64,000 nt of DNA from Legionella sp. W10-070 (GTDB lineage Bacteria; Pseudomonadota; Gammaproteobacteria; Legionellales; Legionellaceae). Below are positions 9,486-18,197 of the stretch, in pieces. How positions within the stretch are numbered: position 1 is the stretch's first letter; each line of letters starts with the position of its first letter. Made by a program: the position numbers and the translations under genes. Below the pieces are notes generated by a model. It was not told the origin of the DNA. It saw only the letters and a program-made list of their open reading frames with translations, and made no database searches. Where the stretch lies: contig NZ_CAAAJC010000012.1 of assembly GCF_900640175.1 (NCBI RefSeq), positions 1-64,000 of the forward strand, written 5' to 3'.

Positions 9486-9761
9486 TTATTCATGGTAATC
9501 CTTGGGTGTTTTCCCATTAATGTGATAAAGGAATGTGAGCAATTGAGCCACAGCGATATAAAGTTTGGGGGGGATTTCCTGATTTAATTTAACTTCTGAA
9601 AGCAGGGTGGTCAATTGTTCGTTCTGCTGCAAGGGAATACCCTGTTGTTTGGCGACACGGATGATTTGTTCGGCAATCAATCCTTCCCCTTTCGCCGTGA
9701 CTTTCGGTGCTGATTTGCCGTCATAATGCAAGGCAATGGCTTGTTTTTTTTTCTTTTTCAT
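9486..9761 (-). CDS. FlhB C-terminal-domain-like protein (FhlX/YlqH type)
   Basis: A 91-residue protein matching the cytoplasmic C-terminal domain of the flagellar export switch protein FlhB: ALHYDGKSAPKVTAKGEG, then AEQIIRVAKQQGIPL. It has no membrane part and lacks the NPTH autocleavage motif. Such stand-alone copies often follow a FliK-like gene, as here: its start overlaps the end of the upstream gene by 4 bp. Homologues can partly replace the FlhB C-terminal domain in some bacteria; the role here is inferred. Confidence 0.85.
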   Translation of the reverse strand: MKKKKKQAIALHYDGKSAPKVTAKGEGLIAEQIIRVAKQQGIPLQQNEQLTTLLSEVKLNQEIPPKLYIAVAQLLTFLYHINGKTPKDYHE

Positions 9762-10936
9762 ATGCGTATGTCCAGTAAATGGAGGTTGCTGGTGTCAATA
9801 TCGCCATCCTGAAGCCCCAGATGCAGTCCCCATAGGCCAAGGGTCAATCCTGAACCTTTGAGTAAATCAGCAAAAATTGGCTGGCAGAGTGCCAGTAATT
9901 CCAGTGTTGCCGGGTTATCAGAATTCAGGTTTATATCAATTATTGTCTTCTGCAGTTTAATTTTTGCTTGAATGTCGCCTAAATTTGAAAGATTAACAGC
10001 AAAACTGATAGACCAGGCTGAGGCAGATGTGTCTAATTGACGTTCTTCCTGTATTAATAAGGGGATGATTTCTGGACCTTCCTGGGTCTTGACTGGTAAA
10101 TCGATCATGAGGCTATAGGGCTGATCTGGGGAGTTCAAAAGATGCATTAACTGGCCGGTTTTGATCCTTTCTAACGTTTGTCCCGTTTGCTCCTGCAAAA
10201 GCATAAGCATATCATCCAATGACTGATTGTTGAGGGGGCAGGAAGGGAAACGTGGTAAAGGTTGGGGAATTGCGCCAGGTAAAGGCAATGTTTCATCCTG
10301 ATAAGATGCTTTCATTGGGTTATTAGATGAAACGGAGGAAATGCTTCCTTCTTCACATAACAGCGCCAAAAGGCGTAGGCACTGCGCTTTAAAATCCTGC
10401 TCTGCAATGTCGTTGGTTTTATTATGACGCCATTGGAGCAACACATTTTCCAGAAAGAATCCGCTATGAACGAGAGCCTGGGCTAATTGCTGCGGAAGCT
10501 GGTTGAGTGGTGAAATACTGCCTAATAATTGTTGAATTTGCTGTTGAATTGCTGCGGGTATATTGGGCATATTTTCAAAAGCACTTAGTGTTGCAAATAA
10601 ATAAGTGGCTGGAGCCTGCCTGGGAATTGCCTGCGCCAAAGCCGTTTGTATCGGATTTAACGAGGATGGTTTTTCCCCTAATATTTGCAGGACAACTTCT
10701 CCTTTTGTTTGGATTACCTTGGCTTGCAGTAACTCGCCAGGGGTTAAATGATGCGAGGTTTTGGCATTAATATTCTGGCCATTGATATTAATCAGTACCT
10801 GACTTTCGCTTAGCGCCTTTACAACAACCGTTTTTAAAATTTGACCTACATAAAGCTCCGTATCGGCTTTAGTAATTTTCAATTCCTGTGTAGGATTTAA
10901 CCTAACAATGGGATTATATGAAATATCAACCGCCAT
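9758..10936 (-). CDS. FliK-like flagellar hook-length control protein
   Basis: A 392-residue protein with an N-terminal beta-rich part (LYVGQILKTVVV, ALSESQVLININGQ), a Gln/Leu/Pro-rich middle, and a C-terminal domain (about 280-390) with alternating strands (AKIKLQKTIIDINL) resembling the FliK C-terminal domain. FliK measures hook or needle length and switches export specificity together with FlhB. The downstream FlhB-C-like gene (ATGA overlap) supports this. It is diverged, so the exact function is uncertain. AAAGGA precedes the ATG. Confidence 0.72.
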   Translation of the reverse strand: MAVDISYNPIVRLNPTQELKITKADTELYVGQILKTVVVKALSESQVLININGQNINAKTSHHLTPGELLQAKVIQTKGEVVLQILGEKPSSLNPIQTALAQAIPRQAPATYLFATLSAFENMPNIPAAIQQQIQQLLGSISPLNQLPQQLAQALVHSGFFLENVLLQWRHNKTNDIAEQDFKAQCLRLLALLCEEGSISSVSSNNPMKASYQDETLPLPGAIPQPLPRFPSCPLNNQSLDDMLMLLQEQTGQTLERIKTGQLMHLLNSPDQPYSLMIDLPVKTQEGPEIIPLLIQEERQLDTSASAWSISFAVNLSNLGDIQAKIKLQKTIIDINLNSDNPATLELLALCQPIFADLLKGSGLTLGLWGLHLGLQDGDIDTSNLHLLDIRI

Positions 10937-11069
10937 CTTCGTTCCTTTAACTGAATTTTCTTGTCATTTATAAAGGCATTTCACTATACTGATGCCCATT
11001 GTATCGGCTGAGATGTTAATTGCTTGATGCTACCAAAAGGATATTCAGGATATAAGACAGGGTGCTAAG

Positions 11070-13307
11070 ATGCTAGATAGAGCGAGTGTAGTCGATGAAC
11101 AATTTATCCGCCGCGTAAAGCAGGCAGATTTTCCTTCTATTAGAAGTTCCTCCACTCCCCTGGAGGCAGGGGTAAACAAGAAAACTGCTATTGAATTATT
11201 CGATTCCCAAATTAAATCGCGTTTATTGGATCTTATTTCTCGTCAGCTGAAAGAGAAAGGCTTGTCCTATTATACTATAGGTAGCAGCGGTCATGAGGGT
11301 AATGCAGTCCTGGGGAAAGTGTTTCGATTAAGCGATATGGCTTTTTTACATTATCGCAGCGGCGCTTTTTATTTACAGCGTGCAAAACAATTGTCGAGTT
11401 CTGATGGGGTTCGCGATATTTTACTTTCTTTAGTGGCTGCAGCTGATGACCCCATCGCTGGTGGCCGGCATAAGGTCTTTGGCAGTGTCTCCTTAAATAT
11501 TCCGCCACAGACTTCTACTATTGCTTCACACCTGCCTAAGGCATTGGGTGCTGCGTTATCCATTACTCGAGCCAGGGAACTGTCAATCAGCAGTAAATTA
11601 CCTGATGATGCGCTTATTCTCTGCTCCTTTGGAGATGCTTCAACGAATCATGCATCAGCCCAAACTACACTCAACGCCTGCTCCTGGATTGCAACCCAGT
11701 CTTATCCCCTGCCATTAGTGCTGATTTGTGAAGATAACGGGATTGGCATTTCAGTCCCCACGCCTGCTGATTGGATAGAAGCGTCAATAAGCCAACGTCC
11801 AGGATTGAATTATATTGCTTGTGACGGTTTAAATATCGCTGATGTTTATCAGAAAGCAATGCAGGCAGAGCAGTTGGCAAGAATTAAAAAACAACCGGTA
11901 TTTTTGCATGTGAAATGTGAGCGTCTGTTAGGCCATGCTGGCTCTGATATTGAATCCCAATACTCCAGTCAGGCTGAAATAGAGCATCGGGAAGGGAATG
12001 ATCCTCTGCTTTATACGGCTGGCATTTTATACCGTGAAGGCTGGATGAGCACCAAGGCAATGCTCAGTTTGTATGAAGACAACCGAACGCTGATTGAAGC
12101 GAAGGCAATGGAGGCCATTCGGTTGCCGAAAATGAATAGCGCCCAGGAAGTAATGTCAGCATTACTGCCAAAAACGCGTAACAAGCGCGTGTATTTGCCA
12201 CCTGATGAAAGCCGGCGTCGGAAGATTTTTGCCAGTGCTTATAACCAATTAGCCATGAAGCGTAATTTATGCCAGAACATTAATTTCGCTTTAACGGATT
12301 TAATGATGCAATACCCCAATATGCTGGTATTTGGTGAGGATGTGGGCAAAAAGGGAGGCGTTTACCGGGTGACAGCGGATTTGCAGGCACGATTTGGCCA
12401 GCGGCGAGTGTTTGATTCGCTGTTGGATGAAACTACAATTCTGGGAACCGCTATTGGCTTGGCGCATAACGGGTTTATCCCTGTGCCGGAGATTCAGTTT
12501 CTGGCTTATCTGCATAATGCGGAAGATCAGTTACGGGGTGAAGCCTCTACTTTATCCTTCTTTTCCAATGGGCAATACCAGAATCCCATGGTTATTCGTA
12601 TTGCCTCTCTGGCGTATCAGAAGGGCTTTGGCGGTCATTTTCATAATGATAATTCCATTGCCATATTACGCGATTTACCGGGGGTTATTGTCGCATGTCC
12701 GTCTAATGGACCGGATGCGGCGATGATGCTGCGCACCTGCATGAAATTGGCTCATCAAGACGGGCGGGTAGTGGTGTTTTTAGAGCCGATTGCTTTGTAT
12801 ATGACCAAAGATTTGCATGAGACAGGAGATAATGGCTGGTTATTTGAATACCCTGCGATAGAAAAAACTATCGACATGGGCGAGGTCGGAGTTTATGGTG
12901 AAGGTGATACAGTTATCCTGAGTTATGCAAATGGTTATTATCTATCCAGGCAGGCAGCCAAGTTATTAAAAGAACAACATAATATCAGCGTGAAGGTAGT
13001 TGATCTGCGCTGGTTAAGTCCCTTGCCTGCGGAAGCCCTGTTGCGCGAAGTTGCCAAAGCCAAGCGGGTGTTAATTGTTGATGAAGGGAGGCAAAGCGCA
13101 TCACTTAGTGAGGGATTAATCACCTTGTTGGTGGAGCAGGCTTCAAGCCGTTTAAAAATAAAACGAATTACTGGAGAAGATTGCTTTATTCCATTAGGCG
13201 CTGCCTGGCAATATTTGTTACCTAGCCGCGAGTCAATTATTGCGGCGGTGCTGGCATTACATTCAGTGAAAAGGGAGAAGGAACGTGGACGATTTGTTAT
13301 TTCTTGA
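11070..13307 (+). CDS. Fused alpha-beta E1 component of a 2-oxoacid (branched-chain type) dehydrogenase
   Basis: A 745-residue protein joining the E1 alpha and beta subunits. Residues about 30-350 carry the thiamine-diphosphate site (CSFGDASTNHAS and EDNGIGIS); residues about 395-730 resemble E1 beta (VFGEDVGKKGGVYRVTADL, PEIQFLAYLHNAEDQLRGE, DLRWLSPLP, VDEGRQSASLSE). The enzyme decarboxylates a branched-chain 2-oxoacid and passes the acyl group to E2; no E2 or E3 gene is adjacent. Its end overlaps the next gene by 23 bp, suggesting a common acyl-CoA degradation operon. Confidence 0.85.
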   Translation: MLDRASVVDEQFIRRVKQADFPSIRSSSTPLEAGVNKKTAIELFDSQIKSRLLDLISRQLKEKGLSYYTIGSSGHEGNAVLGKVFRLSDMAFLHYRSGAFYLQRAKQLSSSDGVRDILLSLVAAADDPIAGGRHKVFGSVSLNIPPQTSTIASHLPKALGAALSITRARELSISSKLPDDALILCSFGDASTNHASAQTTLNACSWIATQSYPLPLVLICEDNGIGISVPTPADWIEASISQRPGLNYIACDGLNIADVYQKAMQAEQLARIKKQPVFLHVKCERLLGHAGSDIESQYSSQAEIEHREGNDPLLYTAGILYREGWMSTKAMLSLYEDNRTLIEAKAMEAIRLPKMNSAQEVMSALLPKTRNKRVYLPPDESRRRKIFASAYNQLAMKRNLCQNINFALTDLMMQYPNMLVFGEDVGKKGGVYRVTADLQARFGQRRVFDSLLDETTILGTAIGLAHNGFIPVPEIQFLAYLHNAEDQLRGEASTLSFFSNGQYQNPMVIRIASLAYQKGFGGHFHNDNSIAILRDLPGVIVACPSNGPDAAMMLRTCMKLAHQDGRVVVFLEPIALYMTKDLHETGDNGWLFEYPAIEKTIDMGEVGVYGEGDTVILSYANGYYLSRQAAKLLKEQHNISVKVVDLRWLSPLPAEALLREVAKAKRVLIVDEGRQSASLSEGLITLLVEQASSRLKIKRITGEDCFIPLGAAWQYLLPSRESIIAAVLALHSVKREKERGRFVIS

Positions 13308-14442
13308 TGAGCAGCTACATGATGATGAGCGCATGATTCGCGATAGTGTTTCACGTTTTGTCAGCCAGGATGTGATACCTTTGATGGAAGATGCTTTCGA
13401 GCATGCAGAATTTCCCCAACAACTGATTAAAAAATCGGCTGATTTGGGGTTGTTAGGTCTAACCTTGCCTGCCGAATACGGAGGGGCTGAAGCTTCTTAC
13501 GTGGCTTATGGCTTAGTTTGTCAGGAATTAGAACGTGGCGACAGCGGTTTGCGCAGCTTTGTTTCAGTACAGAGTTCATTATGCATGTACCCTATTTTCC
13601 GTTATGGAAGTGAAGAACAAAAGAAGCGCTTTTTGCCTGCAATGGCGGCAGGGGATGTTATTGGCTGTTTTGGTTTGACAGAGCCTGACTCGGGCTCCGA
13701 TCCGGGCAGCATGAGAACTTATGCCAAAAAAGTCAATGGCGGCTGGTGTTTGAACGGTGCCAAAATGTGGATTACCAATGCGCCAATTGCCGATATTGCC
13801 ATTGTTTGGGCTAAAACCGATTCAGGTATTCGTGGTTTCATTGTCGAAAAAGAATTCAAGGGTTTCAAGCGCTTGGAAATTAAGCATAAAATGTCGTTAC
13901 GTGCTTCAATTACCGGTGAGTTGGTTTTTGACGATGTGTTTGTTCCTGATGAGAATCTCTTGCCTTTAAGTGATAAGGGGCTAGGTGCTGCTTTAAGTTG
14001 CCTAAGCCAGGCTCGCTATGGCATTGCCTGGGGGGCAATGGGGGCGGCGATGGCTTGTTTTGATATTACGCGTGACTATTTATTGGAGCGTAAACAGTTT
14101 GCAAAACCGCTGGCCTCTTTTCAGCTGATCCAAAAAGATCTGGCTGATATGTATACTGAGGTTATTAAAGCACAATGCCTTAATTTGCAGATTGGCCGTT
14201 TGAAGGATGAGCAGCGTGAAACACCGGTTATGATTTCACTGGCAAAGGGGAACGCCTGCCGGGAAGCGTTAAAAATTGCAAGAGCTTGCCGCAACCTCCT
14301 GGGGGGCAATGGCATAAGTCTTGAATATCATGTTATTCGCCATATGCTTAATTTAGAGTCTGTATTCACTTATGAAGGGACTGATAATGTGCATACTTTG
14401 GTGCTTGGGCGTCACATTACTGGCATTAATGCTTTTGGTTAA
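13285..14442 (+). CDS. gcdH: Acyl-CoA dehydrogenase, glutaryl-CoA dehydrogenase-like
   Basis: A 385-residue flavoprotein. The FAD/substrate motifs GCFGLTEPDSGSDPGSM and WITNAPIADIAIVWAKT, the SLRAS-TGE segment, and the C-terminal EYHVIRHMLNLESVFTYEGT (containing the catalytic Glu in YEGT) match glutaryl-CoA dehydrogenase, which converts glutaryl-CoA to crotonyl-CoA in lysine/tryptophan breakdown. A GTG start at 13285 follows GGAGAAGGA. The overlap with the E1 gene suggests a shared transcript. Substrate specificity is inferred from similarity. Confidence 0.82.
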   Translation: MDDLLFLDEQLHDDERMIRDSVSRFVSQDVIPLMEDAFEHAEFPQQLIKKSADLGLLGLTLPAEYGGAEASYVAYGLVCQELERGDSGLRSFVSVQSSLCMYPIFRYGSEEQKKRFLPAMAAGDVIGCFGLTEPDSGSDPGSMRTYAKKVNGGWCLNGAKMWITNAPIADIAIVWAKTDSGIRGFIVEKEFKGFKRLEIKHKMSLRASITGELVFDDVFVPDENLLPLSDKGLGAALSCLSQARYGIAWGAMGAAMACFDITRDYLLERKQFAKPLASFQLIQKDLADMYTEVIKAQCLNLQIGRLKDEQRETPVMISLAKGNACREALKIARACRNLLGGNGISLEYHVIRHMLNLESVFTYEGTDNVHTLVLGRHITGINAFG

Positions 14443-14503
14443 AGTTTTGTTAATCAGGGCTTCAGCCGTCTTTTCTGCAGGTTGAAATTTGGTTAGCAGT
14501 CAG

Positions 14504-14522
14504 CGGCGCCAAAATGGCGCCG
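14504..14522. terminator. Hairpin between convergent genes
   Basis: A perfect 7-bp stem CGGCGCC / GGCGCCG around AAAAT lies between the acyl-CoA dehydrogenase stop and the stop of the convergent gene at 14542. Only a loose T-rich tail (ATATTTGTTT) follows on the plus strand. It probably serves both directions. Confidence 0.7.
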
Positions 14523-14541
14523 ATATTTGTTTAAAATAAGG

Positions 14542-15300
14542 TTAACTCATCTTCTTCAATATAGAACCAGTTTTTCCTTGCTCAACAATTGCCCTGTTGG
14601 CTTCCTTGTCTTGAAGTAGATTATCAATTTCCCGAATCTTATCTTCGCGAGGATATCCCTTAGGAAAGAAGGGAATTCGATAGGAAGTCTTCCGTCCCTC
14701 TAATGCTTCTTTATGTTTCAGAAGGTGAAACTTTTGCCACCAGGACAGATTGTAACGACGAGCATTGTTAGATGCTTCTATTGAGTCAGGAGAAGGCTTG
14801 GTTATTTCCTCCGCTTCTTCACTATCTTCAGAGGACGACAAAACCAAATCAATTGGGTCTAAGTCTGTTGAGTCATTGGATGTTTTTTCGCCTGACGTTT
14901 CAAGAGAGGACATTTTTTCTTTTCCTTTCAACTCGCTTGAAGCAGGGATCTGGTTTTCCTGCCCTAGATCAGGGTAATCTGCAAGTTTCAGCAGGAGTTC
15001 TTCAGATTCTATTTCGGAGAGGTTGAGAAAATTTGTTCCGCAAGCGTAGCCTTTACTATGAGTTTCTATTTTTAATAGCAGGTAGTTTTTACTATCTTTG
15101 AAATTTGCACATATCAGACTAAAACTCTGATTATCAGGTGCTGCAAGCTGATATTCACAATGGGCTTCCAATTTTTTGCCTGAAACAATAGGCATTTTTT
15201 TCCAATGTTCTTTTTCAAGCATAAAAAATGAAAGAATGCCTGTTTCATCGGTTCCAAATTTAAAATAATGCCCGTTGTTGTTAGAAAAATACTTAAACAT
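14542..15300 (-). CDS. Hypothetical acidic-linker protein
   Basis: A 252-residue protein without a recognised domain, signal peptide or membrane segment. Residues about 1-110 look globular with beta strands (HYFKFGTDETGILSFFML). Residues about 120-175 are a Ser/Glu/Asp-rich linker (SSSEDSEEAEE). The C-terminal 75 residues are basic and helical, with paired tryptophans (SWWQKFHLLKHK). Such architecture occurs among Legionella secreted proteins, but nothing in the sequence proves secretion. Confidence 0.6.
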   Translation of the reverse strand: MFKYFSNNNGHYFKFGTDETGILSFFMLEKEHWKKMPIVSGKKLEAHCEYQLAAPDNQSFSLICANFKDSKNYLLLKIETHSKGYACGTNFLNLSEIESEELLLKLADYPDLGQENQIPASSELKGKEKMSSLETSGEKTSNDSTDLDPIDLVLSSSEDSEEAEEITKPSPDSIEASNNARRYNLSWWQKFHLLKHKEALEGRKTSYRIPFFPKGYPREDKIREIDNLLQDKEANRAIVEQGKTGSILKKMS

Positions 15301-15528
15301 ATCTTCTCCATTTTAAATAGATAATAAATTGTACAATTTAAATCTTAAGGGAGGGTTAATTGGTTTTGAAAAATCATTGAATTTATTATTCTCCGGCAAC
15401 CGTTCCATTGAGGAATCAGGTATAAATAGTCATTATGAAAAGGAGGAGTTATTTTTTTAAGGTCTTTTTGTTTAATTTATGGCTAAATAGTGTTATTATT
15501 GACTTTCTTTTGACTTTAATAGACCTAT

Positions 15529-16521
15529 ATGAAGATGATTTTTTCTATTTTAGGTGGCGTTTTATTAATAACGAATGCTTTTGCTGCATCGCAAATACCC
15601 CAATTTAGCCCCTATGCGGATATCACTATCAATACTTACTGGGATCCACAAACCCAAAATATGGAGCCGATGAATGTTGCCAGTATTGCAACTGAGCAGG
15701 GAATTAAGGCTTATCATTTGGCATTTATAACCGATAGTGGAAATTGCCAGCCTGCCTGGGGAGCTCAAGCCACTTATAGTTTAGAAAATCAATGGGGAAA
15801 ACACTTAACTGACATGCTCGTGCAAAATGGTGTGGATATTACTGTTTCCTTTGGTGGGGCCAGTGGCAATGATATTTCTTTAAACTGCAATAAGAACCAG
15901 TTGATGACGATATTTGAGCAGGTTATAAAATCTTATCAAGCAAAGGCGTTGGATTTTGATATTGAAAATGGAACTGCAGATGTGTCTAAACTAATGCAGG
16001 CATTACAAGATTTTCAACAAAAAAATCCCGACATTCAATTAAGTTTCACCCTGCCTGTTTTGCCTGAAGGATTGACCTTCCAAGGTAAAGAAGTTCTAAA
16101 GGCGGCAAAAGATACTGGTTTAAATTACCAGGTGAATATTATGGCTATGGATTATGGCCCTGCCTATAATGGTGACATGGGGGCTTATGCAATTCAGGCT
16201 GCTACTGCTTTACATGATACGTTACAAGCACTTTATCCTGATAAGTCCGAAGCTGCCTTATGGAAACAAATTATAGTAACCCCGATGATTGGCGTTAATG
16301 ACATCAACACGGAACAATTTACCTTGAAAAACGTAGATGCCTTACGTCAATTTGCCCAGCAGAAACATCTCGGAGGATTAGCCATGTGGTCAATTGCTCG
16401 AGATAAACCTTGTGCTGACAAATGGGCCAGTCCTGTTTGCAGCGGCAGTAATCTGCAGACAAAGGAATATGAATTCGTGAGACATTTCCTGGCTCCCTTA
16501 CCTGAAACTCAAACCCATTAA
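15529..16521 (+). CDS. Secreted GH18 family chitinase
   Basis: A 330-residue protein with a signal peptide (residues 1 to about 19, ending AFAA). The glycoside hydrolase 18 barrel shows SFGGASG (about 107-113) and the catalytic motif DFDIE (142-146), where E146 is the proton donor; MAMDYG (about 206) matches the conserved strand 6 motif. This is the compact ChiA/ChiD catalytic domain without a chitin-binding module. It would be exported and hydrolyse chitin or GlcNAc polymers. It is the last chromosomal gene before the tRNA-Pro insertion site. Confidence 0.88.
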   Translation: MKMIFSILGGVLLITNAFAASQIPQFSPYADITINTYWDPQTQNMEPMNVASIATEQGIKAYHLAFITDSGNCQPAWGAQATYSLENQWGKHLTDMLVQNGVDITVSFGGASGNDISLNCNKNQLMTIFEQVIKSYQAKALDFDIENGTADVSKLMQALQDFQQKNPDIQLSFTLPVLPEGLTFQGKEVLKAAKDTGLNYQVNIMAMDYGPAYNGDMGAYAIQAATALHDTLQALYPDKSEAALWKQIIVTPMIGVNDINTEQFTLKNVDALRQFAQQKHLGGLAMWSIARDKPCADKWASPVCSGSNLQTKEYEFVRHFLAPLPETQTH

Positions 16522-16540
16522 CTTTATCATGACAAAATTG

Positions 16541-16565
16541 GCGGATGTCATTTCCATGCATCCGC
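16541..16565 (+). terminator. Inverted repeat downstream of the chitinase gene
   Basis: GCGGATG and CATCCGC form a 7-bp stem around an 11-base loop, 20 bp after the chitinase stop codon. No strong T-run follows, so it may be a weak terminator. Confidence 0.5.
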
Positions 16566-16703
16566 ATTAATTCACTTCGTTGTTTTGGCAGAGAATCTAT
16601 ACCCAGTTAACCTGGCAGAATAATTAAGATAAGAAACTAATTATAGAATAGAGAAAGCTTGGCCTTGTTATTTAATACAAGACAAGTTATTATTCGCTTC
16701 CAT

Positions 16704-16780
16704 CGGGGCGTAGCGCAGCCTGGTAGCGTACTAGCATGGGGTGCTAGTGGTCGAAGGTTCAAATCCTTCCGTCCCGACCA
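16704..16780 (+). tRNA. tRNA-Pro, anticodon GGG
   Basis: A full 77-base cloverleaf: acceptor CGGGGCG / CGTCCCG, D arm GCGC / GCGT, anticodon stem CTAGC / GCTAG with loop ATGGGGT (anticodon GGG), T arm GAAGG-TTCAAAT-CCTTC and an encoded 3' CCA. It marks the boundary where conjugation genes begin; tRNA-Pro is a known insertion site for the Trb-1 element of L. pneumophila Corby. The gene is intact, so the element probably restores its 3' end on integration. Confidence 0.97.
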
Positions 16781-16848
16781 TCAATTCCCCTTTAAAATCA
16801 AGCAGTTACACAATCAAATCAAAACACTTTTTCCACGCTAATAAATTT

Positions 16849-16872
16849 TAGGTACACTTCTAGGTACACTTT
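16849..16872 (+). repeat. Two tandem 12-bp repeats, possible integrase arm sites
   Basis: TAGGTACACTTC is followed directly by TAGGTACACTTT, about 70 bp downstream of the tRNA 3' end. GGTACAC direct repeats beside tRNA-embedded attachment sites are typical of arm-type binding sites for P4-like integrases. The matching repeats expected near attR are outside the window. Confidence 0.5.
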
Positions 16873-16945
16873 TTAAAAATTCTGAGATATACCAATCCCG
16901 GGTCTGATTTCCAACTTGTATTAAAATACGATAATGCGCCCAGTT

Positions 16946-16974
16946 CAATTTGGACCGCAATGAGGTCCAAATTG
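16946..16974. repeat. Perfect 11-bp inverted repeat in the left end of the element
   Basis: CAATTTGGACC and GGTCCAAATTG flank a 7-base loop. No T-run follows in either direction. It lies in the non-coding left end between the tRNA and the AlpA-type gene, so a recombination-protein or regulator site is as likely as a terminator. Confidence 0.55.
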
Positions 16975-17022
16975 GAAACTTTAGGTGACTTTTTTATGGG
17001 GTGCGTTAAGCAATTAAAAGAC

Positions 17023-17048
17023 AAAAAAAAGCAGGCCTGAAGCCTGCT
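17023..17048 (-). terminator. Rho-independent terminator of the leftward alpA-type transcript
   Basis: On the minus strand a 7-bp stem (AGCAGGC / GCCTGCT, loop of five) is followed by a run of eight T (A-run at 17023-17030 on the plus strand). It is 21 bp beyond the stop codon of the gene ending at 17069. Confidence 0.85.
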
Positions 17049-17068
17049 CGTCTAATGTATTGGTAATG

Positions 17069-17386
17069 TTAAGAGGCATCCCTCTCACCATTTAAAATGG
17101 TTTGCTCAATCCATTGTTCTATTTCATCGCTATGCCAAGCCAGCGTTGTGCCATTGAGTTTGACAGGGCGAGGGAACTTATCTGTAAGCCACCAACGACG
17201 TAATGTTACTCTATTTCTGCCGATCATTTTTTCAAGGTCTGGTATGAATAATACTTTTTGTGAAATTCGCTGTTGTATTCCTTCCATCATGGTGATCTCC
17301 TTTGCATCAAGTTCTGTTCTGGTATTAGTATTGGCTTGGTCGTAAGACTTCTCGTTATTCACTGTTTTAAACATAAACTGGTTCAT
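17069..17386 (-). CDS. AlpA-family DNA-binding regulator
   Basis: A 105-residue protein. Its C-terminal half is an AlpA/MerR-like winged helix: FIPDLEKMIGRNRVTLRRWW, then KFPRPVKLNGTTLAWHSDEIEQWI. AlpA-type proteins regulate integrase or excision genes of P4-like islands and often act as recombination directionality factors. Position at the left end, opposite the integrase, fits: in the circular form the two ends join. AAGGAA precedes the start, and a strong terminator follows. Confidence 0.85.
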   Translation of the reverse strand: MNQFMFKTVNNEKSYDQANTNTRTELDAKEITMMEGIQQRISQKVLFIPDLEKMIGRNRVTLRRWWLTDKFPRPVKLNGTTLAWHSDEIEQWIEQTILNGERDAS

Positions 17387-17415
17387 AATAAAAATTCCTT
17401 CTTTATTAATGAGGG

Positions 17416-17658
17416 CTATCCCGCTAAAGAACGATTTTTGGGATTCGTGTTGAGCTCAAGAACAATTTGATACAGCTTCAGCAATTGCACCTCTGATTTG
17501 AAATTGCATGGTGCGGAATCATGGCAGTATATGGCTCGAATGTTGTCGAGGGGTGTTTCGGAAAGATCTGCTATATTTTTTAGTGTGTAGTGTGTGGAAT
17601 CCAGGATGTACCGTATAATTCCTCTATAAATTTGTAACTTTATGGTTGAGTCTTTCAT
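17416..17658 (-). CDS. Small hypothetical protein
   Basis: An 80-residue product, not recognised. The N-terminal half (IIRYILDSTHYTLKNIADLSETPLDN) is compatible with a small helix-turn-helix fold, and the C-terminal half is helical. AAAGGA lies upstream of the ATG. Its promoter region is shared with the divergent thioesterase gene and contains two TGATAT-type palindromes, so it is probably controlled by the same repressor. It lies directly upstream of the AlpA-type gene. Confidence 0.65.
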   Translation of the reverse strand: MKDSTIKLQIYRGIIRYILDSTHYTLKNIADLSETPLDNIRAIYCHDSAPCNFKSEVQLLKLYQIVLELNTNPKNRSLAG

Positions 17659-17714
17659 TCTATAAGTCCTTTACAATAATTAATATAAGCCATAAAATGA
17701 TACATTGAAATCAT

Positions 17715-17740
17715 ATTAATGATATGTGTATATCATTAAT
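17715..17740. promoter_or_regulatory. Operator palindrome 1 (TGATAT-N4-ATATCA class)
   Basis: Perfect 11-bp arms ATTAATGATAT / ATATCATTAAT around GTGT, between divergent genes at 17658 and 17784. The core TGATATNNNNATATCA recurs at 17752-17767 and in front of the repressor gene at 20406. Confidence 0.75.
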
Positions 17741-17750
17741 TCAGAATAAT

Positions 17751-17768
17751 ATGATATGTTGATATCAT
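17751..17768. promoter_or_regulatory. Operator palindrome 2 (TGATAT-N4-ATATCA class)
   Basis: 7-bp arms ATGATAT / ATATCAT around GTTG, centred 32 bp (three helical turns) from palindrome 1, so two dimers would bind the same face of DNA. It lies just upstream of the ribosome binding site of the gene at 17784. Confidence 0.75.
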
Positions 17769-17783
17769 TGTAAAGGGGTATTT

Positions 17784-18197
17784 ATGAGTATAGATAGTTT
17801 CTCAATAGAGATGGAAGTTCGTGATAATGAACTTGACGCTCAAGGCATTGTAAATAATGCAAATTATATGATTTATCTTTCACATGCTAGACACAAGCAT
17901 GGTGAGCTATTGAATATCAACCACACTGAATTTGCTAAACGAGGATTAAAATTGATCGTGACCTCATGTACGATGAAATTCAAAAACTCATTAACTGCGA
18001 ATGACTCATTTATCGTGACAAGCAAGATTACTGAAGGTGAGCTTCCGTTCCACTGGGCGCACAAGCAAGATATAAAAAGAGTCAGTGATGGTGCAGTCAT
18101 TATGAAAGCTATATTTAACGCAACATGCGTTAACAGCAATCCTGATGCTGAATCAAAGCTATTTATTCCCCCTGAGATTGAACAACTTATTTCATGA
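17784..18197 (+). CDS. Hotdog-fold acyl-CoA thioesterase (4HBT family)
   Basis: A 137-residue single hotdog domain. The pattern VRDNELDAQGIVNNANYMIYLSHAR (residues about 11-35) is the 4-hydroxybenzoyl-CoA thioesterase/YbgC motif, with Asp17 at the usual catalytic position. It would hydrolyse an acyl thioester in the cytoplasm. AAAGGGG lies upstream of the ATG. The stop overlaps the start of the MFS transporter (ATGA), so the two form a coupled operon, apparently under the twin palindromes upstream. The substrate is unknown. Confidence 0.85.
   Translation: MSIDSFSIEMEVRDNELDAQGIVNNANYMIYLSHARHKHGELLNINHTEFAKRGLKLIVTSCTMKFKNSLTANDSFIVTSKITEGELPFHWAHKQDIKRVSDGAVIMKAIFNATCVNSNPDAESKLFIPPEIEQLIS

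Noticed and set aside
16659-16841. 60-codon frame across the tRNA-Pro gene
   Set aside because: It reads through the tRNA itself and is a chance frame.
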